IMG/VR virus record: IMGVR_UViG_3300046468_000998
Span: 1-29,869 of that record
Source of the DNA: a virus
Strand: one strand, 5' to 3'
DNA: 29,869 nucleotides
Shown here piece by piece: positions 19,053 through 24,394 of the stretch. Position 1 is the first letter of the stretch, and every line of letters begins with the position of its first letter. Position numbers and translations under genes: made by a program. Below the pieces are notes generated by a model. It was not told where the DNA came from. It did not search any database and saw only the letters and a list, made by a program, of their open reading frames with translations.

Positions 19053-19422
19053 TGTATTCCTTAAATTTAATTCTTAGTATAGTGTTTGGGAGTATGTTAT
19101 TAATAATTACTGTATCATTAAATTGTGTATTATTTGGAACAAATACATCAAATGTTATCATATCATCATATATAAATGATGATGTTTCACCTTGACAATA
19201 TTTTAATTCCAACGCATCTAATTCAACAGTCATATTTACAGTTAACGTTCTATTCTCTACATATTTATTTTTTACCTTTATGTATGCAAGTCGTACAGCA
19301 TCAAATTCTTCTATTGAACCGCCATGATCTGGGTGTGCAGTCAATAAACACTTTTTATATGCATTACGGATTTCATCTTTACTAGAGTATTTATTAATCT
19401 CTAGAAGTTCATATGGAGTCAT
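19039..19422 (-). CDS. J-domain (DnaJ-like) co-chaperone
   Basis: A 127-residue protein with an N-terminal J-domain. MTPYELLEINKYSSKDEIRN forms helix I and the start of helix II, HPD (residues 30-32) is the invariant motif that stimulates Hsp70 ATPase, and GGSIEEFDAVRLAYIKVKNK is helix III. The remaining roughly 65 residues have no Gly/Phe region or zinc finger. They are beta-rich (VNMTVELDALELKYCQGET ... NTILRIKFKEYNGQL) and recall one beta-barrel of the DnaJ C-terminal substrate-binding region. The family role is to deliver clients to DnaK; in a phage this would act on host DnaK. The gene overlaps the o-spanin stop by 4 nt (ATGA) and clpA by 14 nt, so the J-protein and unfoldase are probably made together. 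Confidence 0.85.
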   Translation of the reverse strand: MTPYELLEINKYSSKDEIRNAYKKCLLTAHPDHGGSIEEFDAVRLAYIKVKNKYVENRTLTVNMTVELDALELKYCQGETSSFIYDDMITFDVFVPNNTQFNDTVIINNILPNTILRIKFKEYNGQL

Positions 19423-19826
19423 TGTGAATCAGGTAAAATATTGTCAATGTCAGTTTCATCGCCATTTGAATAGTAGTCTTCATATGCTACTATGATTGCG
19501 TTTTGTTCACTCAGTTTTTTAAGAATCTTTGCCATATCTAACGCAAGTGCTTCATACCCAGTATTGGTCAATGCATACACGACAACAGGTTTTCCACTTG
19601 CTTTGATTTTGTTAAATTCTTCTGCCGCATTGTCTGGCGTAATAATTATCCAATCAATTTTTGAAAGTTTTAGTGCTTCAGATTCAGGCAAGATTAACTC
19701 AGGTCTGTCAATAGGCTGTGGAGTATATTCTAGTTCTCTTGGTGTTCTACTACATGCACTAAGGCTTATAGTTAGGGTTAGCAATATCAGAACATTCATT
19801 ATTGATTTGTGAAGGTTTTGTAGCAT
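19419..19826 (-). CDS. o-spanin-like outer-membrane lipoprotein (Rz1-type)
   Basis: A 135-residue predicted lipoprotein. A basic N-terminus and hydrophobic stretch (MNVLILLTLTIS) lead to the lipobox LSAC, with the lipidated Cys at residue 25. Just after it is a proline-rich segment (TPQPIDRPELILP), typical of Rz1-type o-spanins. The gene starts out of frame inside the end of the upstream Rz-like gene, overlapping by 68 nt, the classic overlapping spanin arrangement. Spanins fuse inner and outer membranes in the last step of lysis. The protein is longer than lambda Rz1, with an extra globular region of about 80 residues (KIDWIIITPDNAAEEFNKIK onward). The first ATG is chosen because GAGGA lies 8 nt upstream. 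Functional assignment is from architecture, not from a recognised family. Confidence 0.75.
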   Translation of the reverse strand: MLQNLHKSIMNVLILLTLTISLSACSRTPRELEYTPQPIDRPELILPESEALKLSKIDWIIITPDNAAEEFNKIKASGKPVVVYALTNTGYEALALDMAKILKKLSEQNAIIVAYEDYYSNGDETDIDNILPDSQ

Positions 19827-20223
19827 TAATTTCGTCCTCTGTTAGTGGTGATCCACCTACTATTTCTAAACATCTTAACATATTATCACTAGCTTTGTCA
19901 ATGATTTTTTGAACATCTTTTGGTCTACTTGCTGCTAGAAAATCTAATTCGTGTCTTGCCAATTTGTTTTCCAGATTGCGTACACGTGTATCTGCTGCTT
20001 TGAATTTTGAGTTTGCTTTATCAAATTCTATTCTAACACGCCTTAAATCTTCCTGTGTTTTATCCAAGGCTGCCTGCGTTGCTTTTTGTGCCATTTCAGA
20101 TTTTGCAGCATTCTCTGCGTATATGCGTATTTGATTTTGGGTATAAGTGTAGTATTGCCATAATGCAAAACCAGCCGCAGCAAGTACTGCGGCAATAATT
20201 AAATATTTTTTTATTGCGAACAT
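19759..20223 (-). CDS. i-spanin-like inner-membrane protein (Rz-type)
   Basis: A 154-residue protein with one N-terminal membrane segment (YLIIAAVLAAAGFALW, residues about 7-22). A long Ala/Lys/Glu/Arg-rich helical region follows (about 28-95: AAKSEMAQKATQAALDKTQE, then FKAADTRVRNLENKLARHE) that should form a coiled coil in the periplasm. This is the Rz/i-spanin layout, and the gene for a lipoprotein is nested over its 3' end in another frame. Its C-terminus has two cysteines (LRCLEIV, NNECSD) that could make intermolecular disulphides. It starts 5 nt after the preceding 137-residue gene. Together with the o-spanin it would span the periplasm and drive membrane fusion at lysis. No holin or endolysin is visible nearby. 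Confidence 0.75.
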   Translation of the reverse strand: MFAIKKYLIIAAVLAAAGFALWQYYTYTQNQIRIYAENAAKSEMAQKATQAALDKTQEDLRRVRIEFDKANSKFKAADTRVRNLENKLARHELDFLAASRPKDVQKIIDKASDNMLRCLEIVGGSPLTEDEINATKPSQINNECSDIANPNYKP

Positions 20224-20228
20224 TTGAA

Positions 20229-20642
20229 TTACTCTTTGTTTGTTTTAATCCACGTTGAAATATCATCCGAAGAAATATTAATTGTTTGGCCATTGTAAAA
20301 GTCAATATTCCAGTTTGTAATATCTACTAATCGTGTTACATCTTCTAACATTAATAATACTTTTTGCATTAGGTCTTCGTTTTTAATTTCAACAAATACC
20401 AAATACATTCCATCTTCGTCTGCAACTGGTGAAACCTCAGTGTCTAGAATTTCAACCACTCCACGTTCAATAAAACGTGCTAAATCATCTGCAGGTTTTT
20501 CATCAGTGACATAAAATGCAACAACAGTCACATCATCAACTGTGCCAACTTTAGGTTCAAAATCTGCTACAGTAACCTTTGTTGTTACTAGAGATTTCAA
20601 GTCATTATGTTTCACGCCTTCATTTATCTGTGCAAATTTCAT
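20229..20642 (-). CDS. Unknown protein (137 aa)
   Basis: A 137-residue acidic protein beginning MKFAQINEGVKHNDLKSLVT. It shows alternating beta and helix character (VTVVAFYVTDEKPADDLARF, then MYLVFVEIKNEDLMQKVLLM), consistent with a small alpha/beta fold with two similar halves. There is no signal peptide, membrane segment or catalytic motif. It lies between the 170-residue gene (2 nt away) and the i-spanin gene (5 nt), so it is part of the same operon. The upstream region carries a GGAGATTTAATT ribosome site. I do not recognise a family and propose no function. Confidence 0.75.
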   Translation of the reverse strand: MKFAQINEGVKHNDLKSLVTTKVTVADFEPKVGTVDDVTVVAFYVTDEKPADDLARFIERGVVEILDTEVSPVADEDGMYLVFVEIKNEDLMQKVLLMLEDVTRLVDITNWNIDFYNGQTINISSDDISTWIKTNKE

Positions 20643-20644
20643 AA

Positions 20645-21157
20645 TTAAATCTCCTGGCTATTGATATTTGTATTATCATCTAATCCAGAAGTGTATGCAT
20701 CGTTTAAATCTGATACATCAATATCTTCTGAACCTACTTTAATTTTTTCATCTGAAAAATCATCAATGAATTTTCTAGGCATCCATATGTCTACTGTCCA
20801 AATTGAATCACTCTTCAGTTTTGGCATTCCTTCACTATCAAGATCATTTGGTGATTTAGGAACGATTGGAGTTTTCAATACACCTTTATTGAATTTAATT
20901 TCGCAACCGATTTTTTCTAAACGTAATCCTCCCTTGGGATCAGGCATACCTTTATATGGATACATTAATTTAATATGTAGCCAATAGCGTGAAAGATGTG
21001 GACCTTCAACGATTTCACCTATATCCCAGTTTTTATAAGCATACATGCCTGTATCTTCTAGAATTTTTTCAAATTCCATAAGAATATCTAATAGTGTGTT
21101 ATTTTTATTAACATCACGTAGGTTATCTAATATATCATCTTGATTTAATTCAGACAT
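20645..21157 (-). CDS. Unknown protein (170 aa), first gene of the operon
   Basis: A 170-residue acidic protein, MSELNQDDILDNLRDVNKNN at the N-terminus, with a beta-rich aromatic middle (GPHLSRYWLHIKLMYPYKG; IWTVDIWMPRKFIDDF) and an Asp-rich tail. There is no membrane segment. It has a GGAG ribosome site 9 nt before the ATG and is the first gene after the promoter at 21182-21210, so it leads the operon of 137-residue protein, spanins, J-protein, ClpA and 235-residue protein. The fold looks like a soluble phage protein, possibly a virion or assembly protein, but no family is recognised. Confidence 0.75.
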   Translation of the reverse strand: MSELNQDDILDNLRDVNKNNTLLDILMEFEKILEDTGMYAYKNWDIGEIVEGPHLSRYWLHIKLMYPYKGMPDPKGGLRLEKIGCEIKFNKGVLKTPIVPKSPNDLDSEGMPKLKSDSIWTVDIWMPRKFIDDFSDEKIKVGSEDIDVSDLNDAYTSGLDDNTNINSQEI

Positions 21158-21181
21158 TTGTAAAACTCCATTTGTTAAATG

Positions 21182-21210
21182 TATTTATCACATAAAAACT
21201 TTTTTGTCAA
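21182..21210 (-). promoter_or_regulatory. Promoter for the spanin/J-protein/ClpA operon
   Basis: On the minus strand TTGACA (21205-21210) is followed after 17 nt by TAAATA (21182-21187), preceded by TGA as in extended -10 promoters. The same spot also reads GATAAATA (21182-21189), the candidate late element, so the operon may use host sigma70 early and a phage late factor later. It ends 25 nt before the first ATG. Confidence 0.65.
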
Positions 21211-21212
21211 TA

Positions 21213-21218
21213 TATAAT
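21213..21218 (+). promoter_or_regulatory. Possible -10 element for phoH
   Basis: A perfect TATAAT on the plus strand 90 nt upstream of phoH, but without a good -35 at the right distance. It overlaps the divergent promoter region. Weak call. Confidence 0.3.
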
Positions 21219-21257
21219 CGTAATACATTATTCGAAAAAATTAATGATAAGTAATAT

Positions 21258-21276
21258 TGAGACAAGAAGTGTCTCA
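21258..21276 (+). promoter_or_regulatory. Hairpin in the phoH leader
   Basis: A perfect 7-bp inverted repeat TGAGACA-AGAAG-TGTCTCA lies 18 nt before the phoH Shine-Dalgarno AAGGAGG (21295-21301). There is no T tract, so it is unlikely to be a terminator. A role in mRNA stability, RNase processing or repressor binding is possible. Confidence 0.55.
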
Positions 21277-21308
21277 CTCTGAAAACCCCTTCCTAAGGAG
21301 GCTATAAT

Positions 21309-22067
21309 ATGGCACGAAAAAAACGTGTTGACAACAAACAAACAAACAAATCTAACCGTGAACCTTATCATCCAGATGGTCAGCGTAGCGGTATTATTCC
21401 ACTAAGAAAAAAAACAATTCCAACAATACTACCCCGTAACATAGCACAAGAAGATTATCTATATCAACTGGCAGATCCAAAAAATAATATATGTTTTGCA
21501 ATCGGTCCAGCTGGTACTGGTAAAACACTGTTATGCACTCTTATGGGCGTTAAAGCTTTTATGGAAAGAGAGGTGAAAAAAATTGTTATTACTCGTCCTG
21601 CAGTCTCGGTGGACGAACAGCACGGGTTCTTACCAGGTGATCTAAATGAAAAAATGGCACCGTGGACAAGACCTATATTTGATATATTCGAAAAGCATTT
21701 TTCGGTGGCTGAAATTGAATCGATGTTGGCAGAAAACATCATAGAAATCGCACCACTTGCATATATGCGTGGCCGAACGTTTGAGGACGCTTGGATCATT
21801 GCTGATGAAATGCAGAACGCTACAAAGTCACAAATGAAAATGCTATTAACTAGAATTGGTAATAATACTAAAATGATTGTTACTGGTGACTTAAAACAAC
21901 ATGACCGAGGTTTTTCAGAGAACGGTCTTTCAGATTTTATGGAACTTACTAGACGTTATGAACTTGCAAATATGAATCATATTGCTATCTCACGTTTTGA
22001 TATGATGGATGTAGAAAGACATCCAGCAGTTGTAGAAGTTCTTAAAATTTACGGAGAAGACGAATAA
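21309..22067 (+). CDS. phoH: PhoH-family ATPase
   Basis: A 252-residue PhoH-type P-loop ATPase, the only plus-strand gene here. The basic N-terminal 45 residues precede the core domain. Walker A GPAGTGKT is at 66-73; the family signature FLPGDLNEKMAPWTRPIFD is near 107-125; AYMRGRTFEDAWIIADEMQN (151-170) includes Walker B; and TGDLKQHD is near 192-199. The length is close to cytoplasmic PhoH. PhoH is an RNA-linked ATPase in bacteria and is a common auxiliary gene in marine phages, but its benefit to the phage is unproven; phosphate control should not be assumed from the name. A strong AAGGAGG ribosome site and a leader hairpin precede the ATG, and a bidirectional terminator follows the stop by 3 nt. 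Confidence 0.95.
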   Translation: MARKKRVDNKQTNKSNREPYHPDGQRSGIIPLRKKTIPTILPRNIAQEDYLYQLADPKNNICFAIGPAGTGKTLLCTLMGVKAFMEREVKKIVITRPAVSVDEQHGFLPGDLNEKMAPWTRPIFDIFEKHFSVAEIESMLAENIIEIAPLAYMRGRTFEDAWIIADEMQNATKSQMKMLLTRIGNNTKMIVTGDLKQHDRGFSENGLSDFMELTRRYELANMNHIAISRFDMMDVERHPAVVEVLKIYGEDE

Positions 22068-22069
22068 AA

Positions 22070-22094
22070 AAAGGGGAGCGCAATGCTCCCCTTT
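22070..22094. terminator. Bidirectional terminator between phoH and the HAD gene
   Basis: A perfect 10-bp stem AAAGGGGAGC / GCTCCCCTTT around loop GCAAT. The GC core is flanked by A and T tracts on both sides, so it should terminate phoH on the plus strand and the HAD gene on the minus strand. Confidence 0.9.
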
Positions 22095-22125
22095 ACATTT
22101 GGGTTAGTTAGAAAGAGAGAAACAT

Positions 22126-22719
22126 CTAACCCAGAACAGTCTTTACGATTGCAGCCCAATCTTCGCACTTAATGATTTCTTTGTTATCACAATCTTCGTT
22201 GTGGGGGTGCGAAATCAACACACTTTTCAAACCAAACTGCAAACCACATTCAGCATTTTCAGTTTTATCTTCTAACCAATATTCAGCAGTTGGATACTTT
22301 GCTGTAAATTCAGCAAGAGCATCATCTTTGTCTGCGCCTGTATCAAGGCAAATAACTTCTTTACATACATCCATACCAAATACATTCTTCAAGTTGGAGA
22401 TACGAAGTAACCGTGCCTTTTCATCTAGTGAAAGAGAAGTGATAACAACAAACTGATAGCCTGCTTCAACTAGCCGAGCAACACCGCTCCGCGCATCACG
22501 AAATGCTGGTAGAAATCCCATCCATGCACTTTCATTGAATTCTTTTACTAACCGCTTACCTTCAGCCTTTGCAATGCCATATGTAATGCTCATGTCATAT
22601 ACATTTTCTACTTTTTTAGAATAACCTTTCTGCATCATCCAATCGGAGAACATACCCTCCCAGTTCAGCATAACACCATCACAGTCAGTAAAGATAATTT
22701 TTTCGTTTGACATATTCAT
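22126..22719 (-). CDS. HAD-superfamily phosphatase (possible 5'-nucleotidase)
   Basis: A 197-residue HAD-fold hydrolase. Motif I is FTDCDGVML, with nucleophile Asp12 and Asp14. Motif II is VVITS (91-95). Lys131 in ADKDDA is a motif III candidate, and LEDKTENAE (149-157) supplies motif IV acidic residues. An alpha-helical cap segment lies between motifs I and II (about 20-75). The family hydrolyses phosphate esters. Phage members are often thought to be nucleotidases or polynucleotide phosphatases, but the substrate cannot be read from this sequence. ATG at 22719 is followed two codons later by another ATG, and either could be used. A strong sigma70 promoter lies 23 nt upstream, and the gene ends against the shared terminator, so it is probably a monocistronic early gene. 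Confidence 0.8.
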   Translation of the reverse strand: MNMSNEKIIFTDCDGVMLNWEGMFSDWMMQKGYSKKVENVYDMSITYGIAKAEGKRLVKEFNESAWMGFLPAFRDARSGVARLVEAGYQFVVITSLSLDEKARLLRISNLKNVFGMDVCKEVICLDTGADKDDALAEFTAKYPTAEYWLEDKTENAECGLQFGLKSVLISHPHNEDCDNKEIIKCEDWAAIVKTVLG

Positions 22720-22741
22720 ACTTTCTTCTTATTACTCTTAC

Positions 22742-22770
22742 TTTATATAGTGATTCGTTCAGAATGTCAA
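22742..22770 (-). promoter_or_regulatory. Sigma70-type promoter for the HAD gene
   Basis: TTGACA (22765-22770), a 17-nt spacer and TATAAA (22742-22747) on the minus strand. The spacer contains GAACGAATCACT, which is identical to the spacer of the promoter at 26279-26307. Confidence 0.85.
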
Positions 22771-22773
22771 GTA

Positions 22774-22959
22774 CTAATTTTGTTTTTTGTGCCTACGAAC
22801 ACGTTCACGCCATACAACATAACTACGTTTTTTAAGATTATATTTCATTATTTTCATAACTTCATCTTCAGTTAAATCATACTGAGATTTAATATCAGCC
22901 CAAGTTGTTTTATCACACCAGGCACTCGCAATAAGTTCAGATAAATTATATTCAGTCAT
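22774..22959 (-). CDS. DUF2805-like small protein (61 aa)
   Basis: A 61-residue basic protein, MTEYNLSELIASAWCDKTTW at the start. The pattern of a short helix (LSELIASAW), then a helix-turn-helix-like DLTEDEVMKIMKYNLKKRSY and a basic VVWRERVRRHKKQ tail matches my memory of the DUF2805 / TIGR03643 family, whose function is unknown. It could bind nucleic acid, judging by the basic end and HTH-like centre. The ribosome site is weak (ACGG). It is separated from the HAD gene by that gene's promoter, which lies just past its stop. The tRNA cluster lies upstream, so it may be transcribed by read-through from the tRNA operon. Confidence 0.7.
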   Translation of the reverse strand: MTEYNLSELIASAWCDKTTWADIKSQYDLTEDEVMKIMKYNLKKRSYVVWRERVRRHKKQN

Positions 22960-23166
22960 ATGATTATTACCGTAAATTAGGTCGGATGCATCTTTATACC
23001 ATCAGCCCACCAACTAGTAACTTGTTGTAGTCCGGTCATCAACACTAACACACTCCGCTGTGCGACAATACTTTGTATCGACATTTTTTTGTATGAGAAC
23101 AACCTCACTTCATTCATATGGGACCTTGTAACCCATACTAGCAAGTAGTAACTCTTGCGTGGCTCT
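22960..23166 (-). other. About 200 nt without a convincing gene
   Basis: Between the DUF2805-like gene and tRNA-Ser I see no credible coding frame. The longest open stretch has no ribosome site and overlaps the tRNA. On the minus strand there are two hairpins: TATGGG/CCCATA around a 9-nt loop, and CGATAC-AAA-GTATTG, which closes with a G-U pair. The hairpins suggest a structured RNA or a processing region for the tRNA transcript, but no known RNA family is recognised. Confidence 0.4.
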
Positions 23167-23254
23167 TGGCAGACAGGGTGGGATTCGAACCCACGGAACC
23201 TCTCGGTTCGCCGGATTAGTAATCCGGTGCTTTCGGCCACTCAGCCACCTGTCC
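23167..23254 (-). tRNA. tRNA-Ser, anticodon ACT
   Basis: A long-variable-arm tRNA of 88 nt including encoded CCA. The acceptor stem is GGACAGG/CCTGTCT with discriminator G, which fits serine. The T arm is GTGGG-TTCGAAT-CCCAC. The anticodon stem CCGGA/TCCGG carries loop TTACTAA, so the anticodon (23218-23220) is ACT, reading AGU. Most bacterial serine tRNAs for this box have GCT, so A34 is unusual. Confidence 0.85.
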
Positions 23255-23261
23255 ACATTCT

Positions 23262-23338
23262 TGGTCGGAGTATAAGGATTCGAACCTTAGACCTCTGCGT
23301 CCCAAACGCAGCGCACTACCAGACTGTGCTATACTCCG
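23262..23338 (-). tRNA. tRNA-Pro, anticodon TGG
   Basis: A 77-nt cloverleaf with encoded CCA. Acceptor CGGAGTA/TACTCCG, discriminator A, and anticodon stem CTGCG/CGCAG with loop TTTGGGA, giving TGG. The unusual C1-G72 pair is typical of proline tRNAs. Confidence 0.93.
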
Positions 23339-23344
23339 TATCAG

Positions 23345-23419
23345 TGGCATCCCGTAGGGGAATCGAACCCCTCTTTTCAGGTTGAAAACCTGACGTCCTA
23401 ACCGATAGACGAACGGGAC
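23345..23419 (-). tRNA. tRNA-Glu, anticodon TTC
   Basis: A 75-nt cloverleaf with encoded CCA. Acceptor GTCCCGT/ACGGGAT, anticodon stem TCAGG/CCTGA with loop TTTTCAA, anticodon TTC, and T arm GAGGGG-TTCGATT-CCCCT. Confidence 0.93.
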
Positions 23420-23510
23420 AAATTACATCAAGCAGTTTTTGGACCTGCTTAGGTCATCCTGGGCACCATTTGCTCAATTGTTTTACAAGGGGAACAAAAC
23501 CCTTTAACTA
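23420..23510 (-). other. 91-nt spacer between tRNA-Asp and tRNA-Glu with two hairpins
   Basis: There is no coding frame or complete tRNA here. Two inverted repeats are clear: AAGCAG/CTGCTT around a 9-nt loop, and AAGGG/CCCTT around an 8-nt loop. The spacing resembles a decayed tRNA or a processing element, but no conserved T-arm sequence is present. Confidence 0.4.
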
Positions 23511-23587
23511 TGGCGCGGTTGACGGGACTCGAACCCGCGGCCCTCGGCGTGACAGGCCGATACTCTAACCAACTGAGCTACAACCGC
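23511..23587 (-). tRNA. tRNA-Asp, anticodon GTC
   Basis: A 77-nt cloverleaf with encoded CCA. Acceptor GCGGTTG/CAACCGC, discriminator G, anticodon loop CTGTCAC in a CGGC/GCCG stem, anticodon GTC. The T arm is GCGGG-TTCGAGT-CCCGT. Confidence 0.94.
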
Positions 23588-23593
23588 TTGTTA

Positions 23594-23836
23594 TTATTCT
23601 CCAATATCAAGTGACAATTGACGTTCTGCATCTGCCTCTTCTTTGCGTTCTGCAATAATCATATCGACAATTTCATCAAATGATTCATAAAATTGTTCAT
23701 CATCTTTCCAGAATGAGCGACACTCAGCATATGCATCAGCATCTACGAAATTCCAGTTGATTGAATAATCATCATTGAGGTTTTCTGATTTTTCAACTGA
23801 ATTACGGATTTCGATTTCAAGCATTGAATAGATCAT
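23594..23836 (-). CDS. Small acidic unknown protein (80 aa)
   Basis: An 80-residue strongly acidic protein, MIYSMLEIEIRNSVEKSENL at the start, with a Trp/Phe-rich middle (SINWNFVDADAYAECRSFW) and a helical acidic end (FDEIVDMIIAERKEEADAER). There is no membrane segment. A purine-rich GAGAGAA sits before the ATG, and a strong sigma70 promoter lies 32 nt upstream, so this is probably an early gene. tRNA-Asp begins only 6 nt after the stop, so mRNA and tRNA share a transcript. Small acidic early proteins often bind host factors, but that is speculation here. Confidence 0.75.
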   Translation of the reverse strand: MIYSMLEIEIRNSVEKSENLNDDYSINWNFVDADAYAECRSFWKDDEQFYESFDEIVDMIIAERKEEADAERQLSLDIGE

Positions 23837-23867
23837 TGTGATTCTCTCTTATCGTTTCTATACATAC

Positions 23868-23896
23868 TTTATAGCATGATAGAAATAGATTGTCAA
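23868..23896 (-). promoter_or_regulatory. Sigma70-type promoter for the 80-aa gene and tRNAs
   Basis: TTGACA (23891-23896), a 17-nt spacer and TATAAA (23868-23873) on the minus strand. It begins 14 nt past the stop of the 43-residue secreted peptide. It shares TTGACAATCTA and ATGCTATAA with the promoter at 25927-25955. Confidence 0.85.
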
Positions 23897-23909
23897 GTAT
23901 TATTTTAAA

Positions 23910-24041
23910 TTATTCGTCTAAACCTAAACACGGAATAAGAATTGACTGCTTACAATTATCTGGATATGCAATTGCCGAAACAACGACCGGCATACCCACC
24001 ATAAAGAACGAAATAATAATAAAAGATAGTAATAGTTTCAT
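23910..24041 (-). CDS. Small predicted secreted peptide (43 aa)
   Basis: A 43-codon frame just upstream of the promoter of the 80-residue gene. The N-terminus is a clear signal peptide: MKLLLSFIIISFFMVGMP followed by VVVSAIA, with an A-x-A cleavage site after residue 25. The mature part would be only 18 residues, with two cysteines (YPDNCKQSILIPCLGLDE) that could form a disulphide. An AGGA lies about 9 nt before the ATG, and tRNA-Tyr ends 17 nt upstream. The frame is short, so chance is possible, but signal peptide, ribosome site and position between functional elements favour a real gene. It might act in the periplasm or membrane, for example against superinfection; this is inference only. 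Confidence 0.6.
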   Translation of the reverse strand: MKLLLSFIIISFFMVGMPVVVSAIAYPDNCKQSILIPCLGLDE

Positions 24042-24058
24042 AAGTTATAATCCTAATT

Positions 24059-24142
24059 TGGTGGGCGACCCTGGAATCGAACCAGGCGTGCGTCTCCGCG
24101 AGGGAGTTACAGTCCCCTGCCACACCTTGCGGCCTGTCGCCC
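24059..24142 (-). tRNA. tRNA-Tyr, anticodon GTA
   Basis: An 84-nt long-variable-arm tRNA with encoded CCA. Acceptor GGGCGAC/GTCGCCC, discriminator A, anticodon stem GGGGA/TCCCT with loop CTGTAAC, anticodon GTA. The T arm is CCTGG-TTCGATT-CCAGG. Confidence 0.92.
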
Positions 24143-24153
24143 AATATTTTATG

Positions 24154-24357
24154 TTAGTCTAAAAATTCAATCATTTTTAGAATACGGGTGCGGTGCTCTT
24201 TATCGCTGACAATGTTCTCCATCATTTCTTCAATGGTAGCGTCTTCGGCATCAATATCGTTTAACCATCCATCAATATTTAATGGATCGTCCTCTAAATT
24301 TTCACGTTCATACACTTCGTCTGCTAATAGTCTTTCTAATGCTTCAAAGTCTGTCAT
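24154..24357 (-). CDS. Small acidic unknown protein (67 aa)
   Basis: A 67-residue very acidic protein, MTDFEALERLLADEVYEREN at the start and probably all-helical (DAEDATIEEMMENIVSDKEH). It has no membrane segment and no recognised domain. The ribosome site is weak (AGG about 14 nt before the ATG). It is flanked by tRNA-Tyr (11 nt downstream) and the TAT-anticodon tRNA upstream, so it is translated from a transcript that is also cut into tRNAs. Function unknown. Confidence 0.7.
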   Translation of the reverse strand: MTDFEALERLLADEVYERENLEDDPLNIDGWLNDIDAEDATIEEMMENIVSDKEHRTRILKMIEFLD

Positions 24358-24394
24358 TTTAATTCATTGCCTATTTTTGTTTCATTTTAATATT

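Noticed and set aside
22977-23240. An 87-codon minus-strand frame reading through tRNA-Ser
   Set aside because: Its first part is the complement of an obvious tRNA, it has no ribosome site, and the product has no sensible composition.
23155-23385. A 76-codon plus-strand frame over three tRNAs
   Set aside because: It is antisense to tRNA-Ser, -Pro and -Glu; the GFEP/RNLS-like peptide comes from conserved tRNA T-arm sequence.
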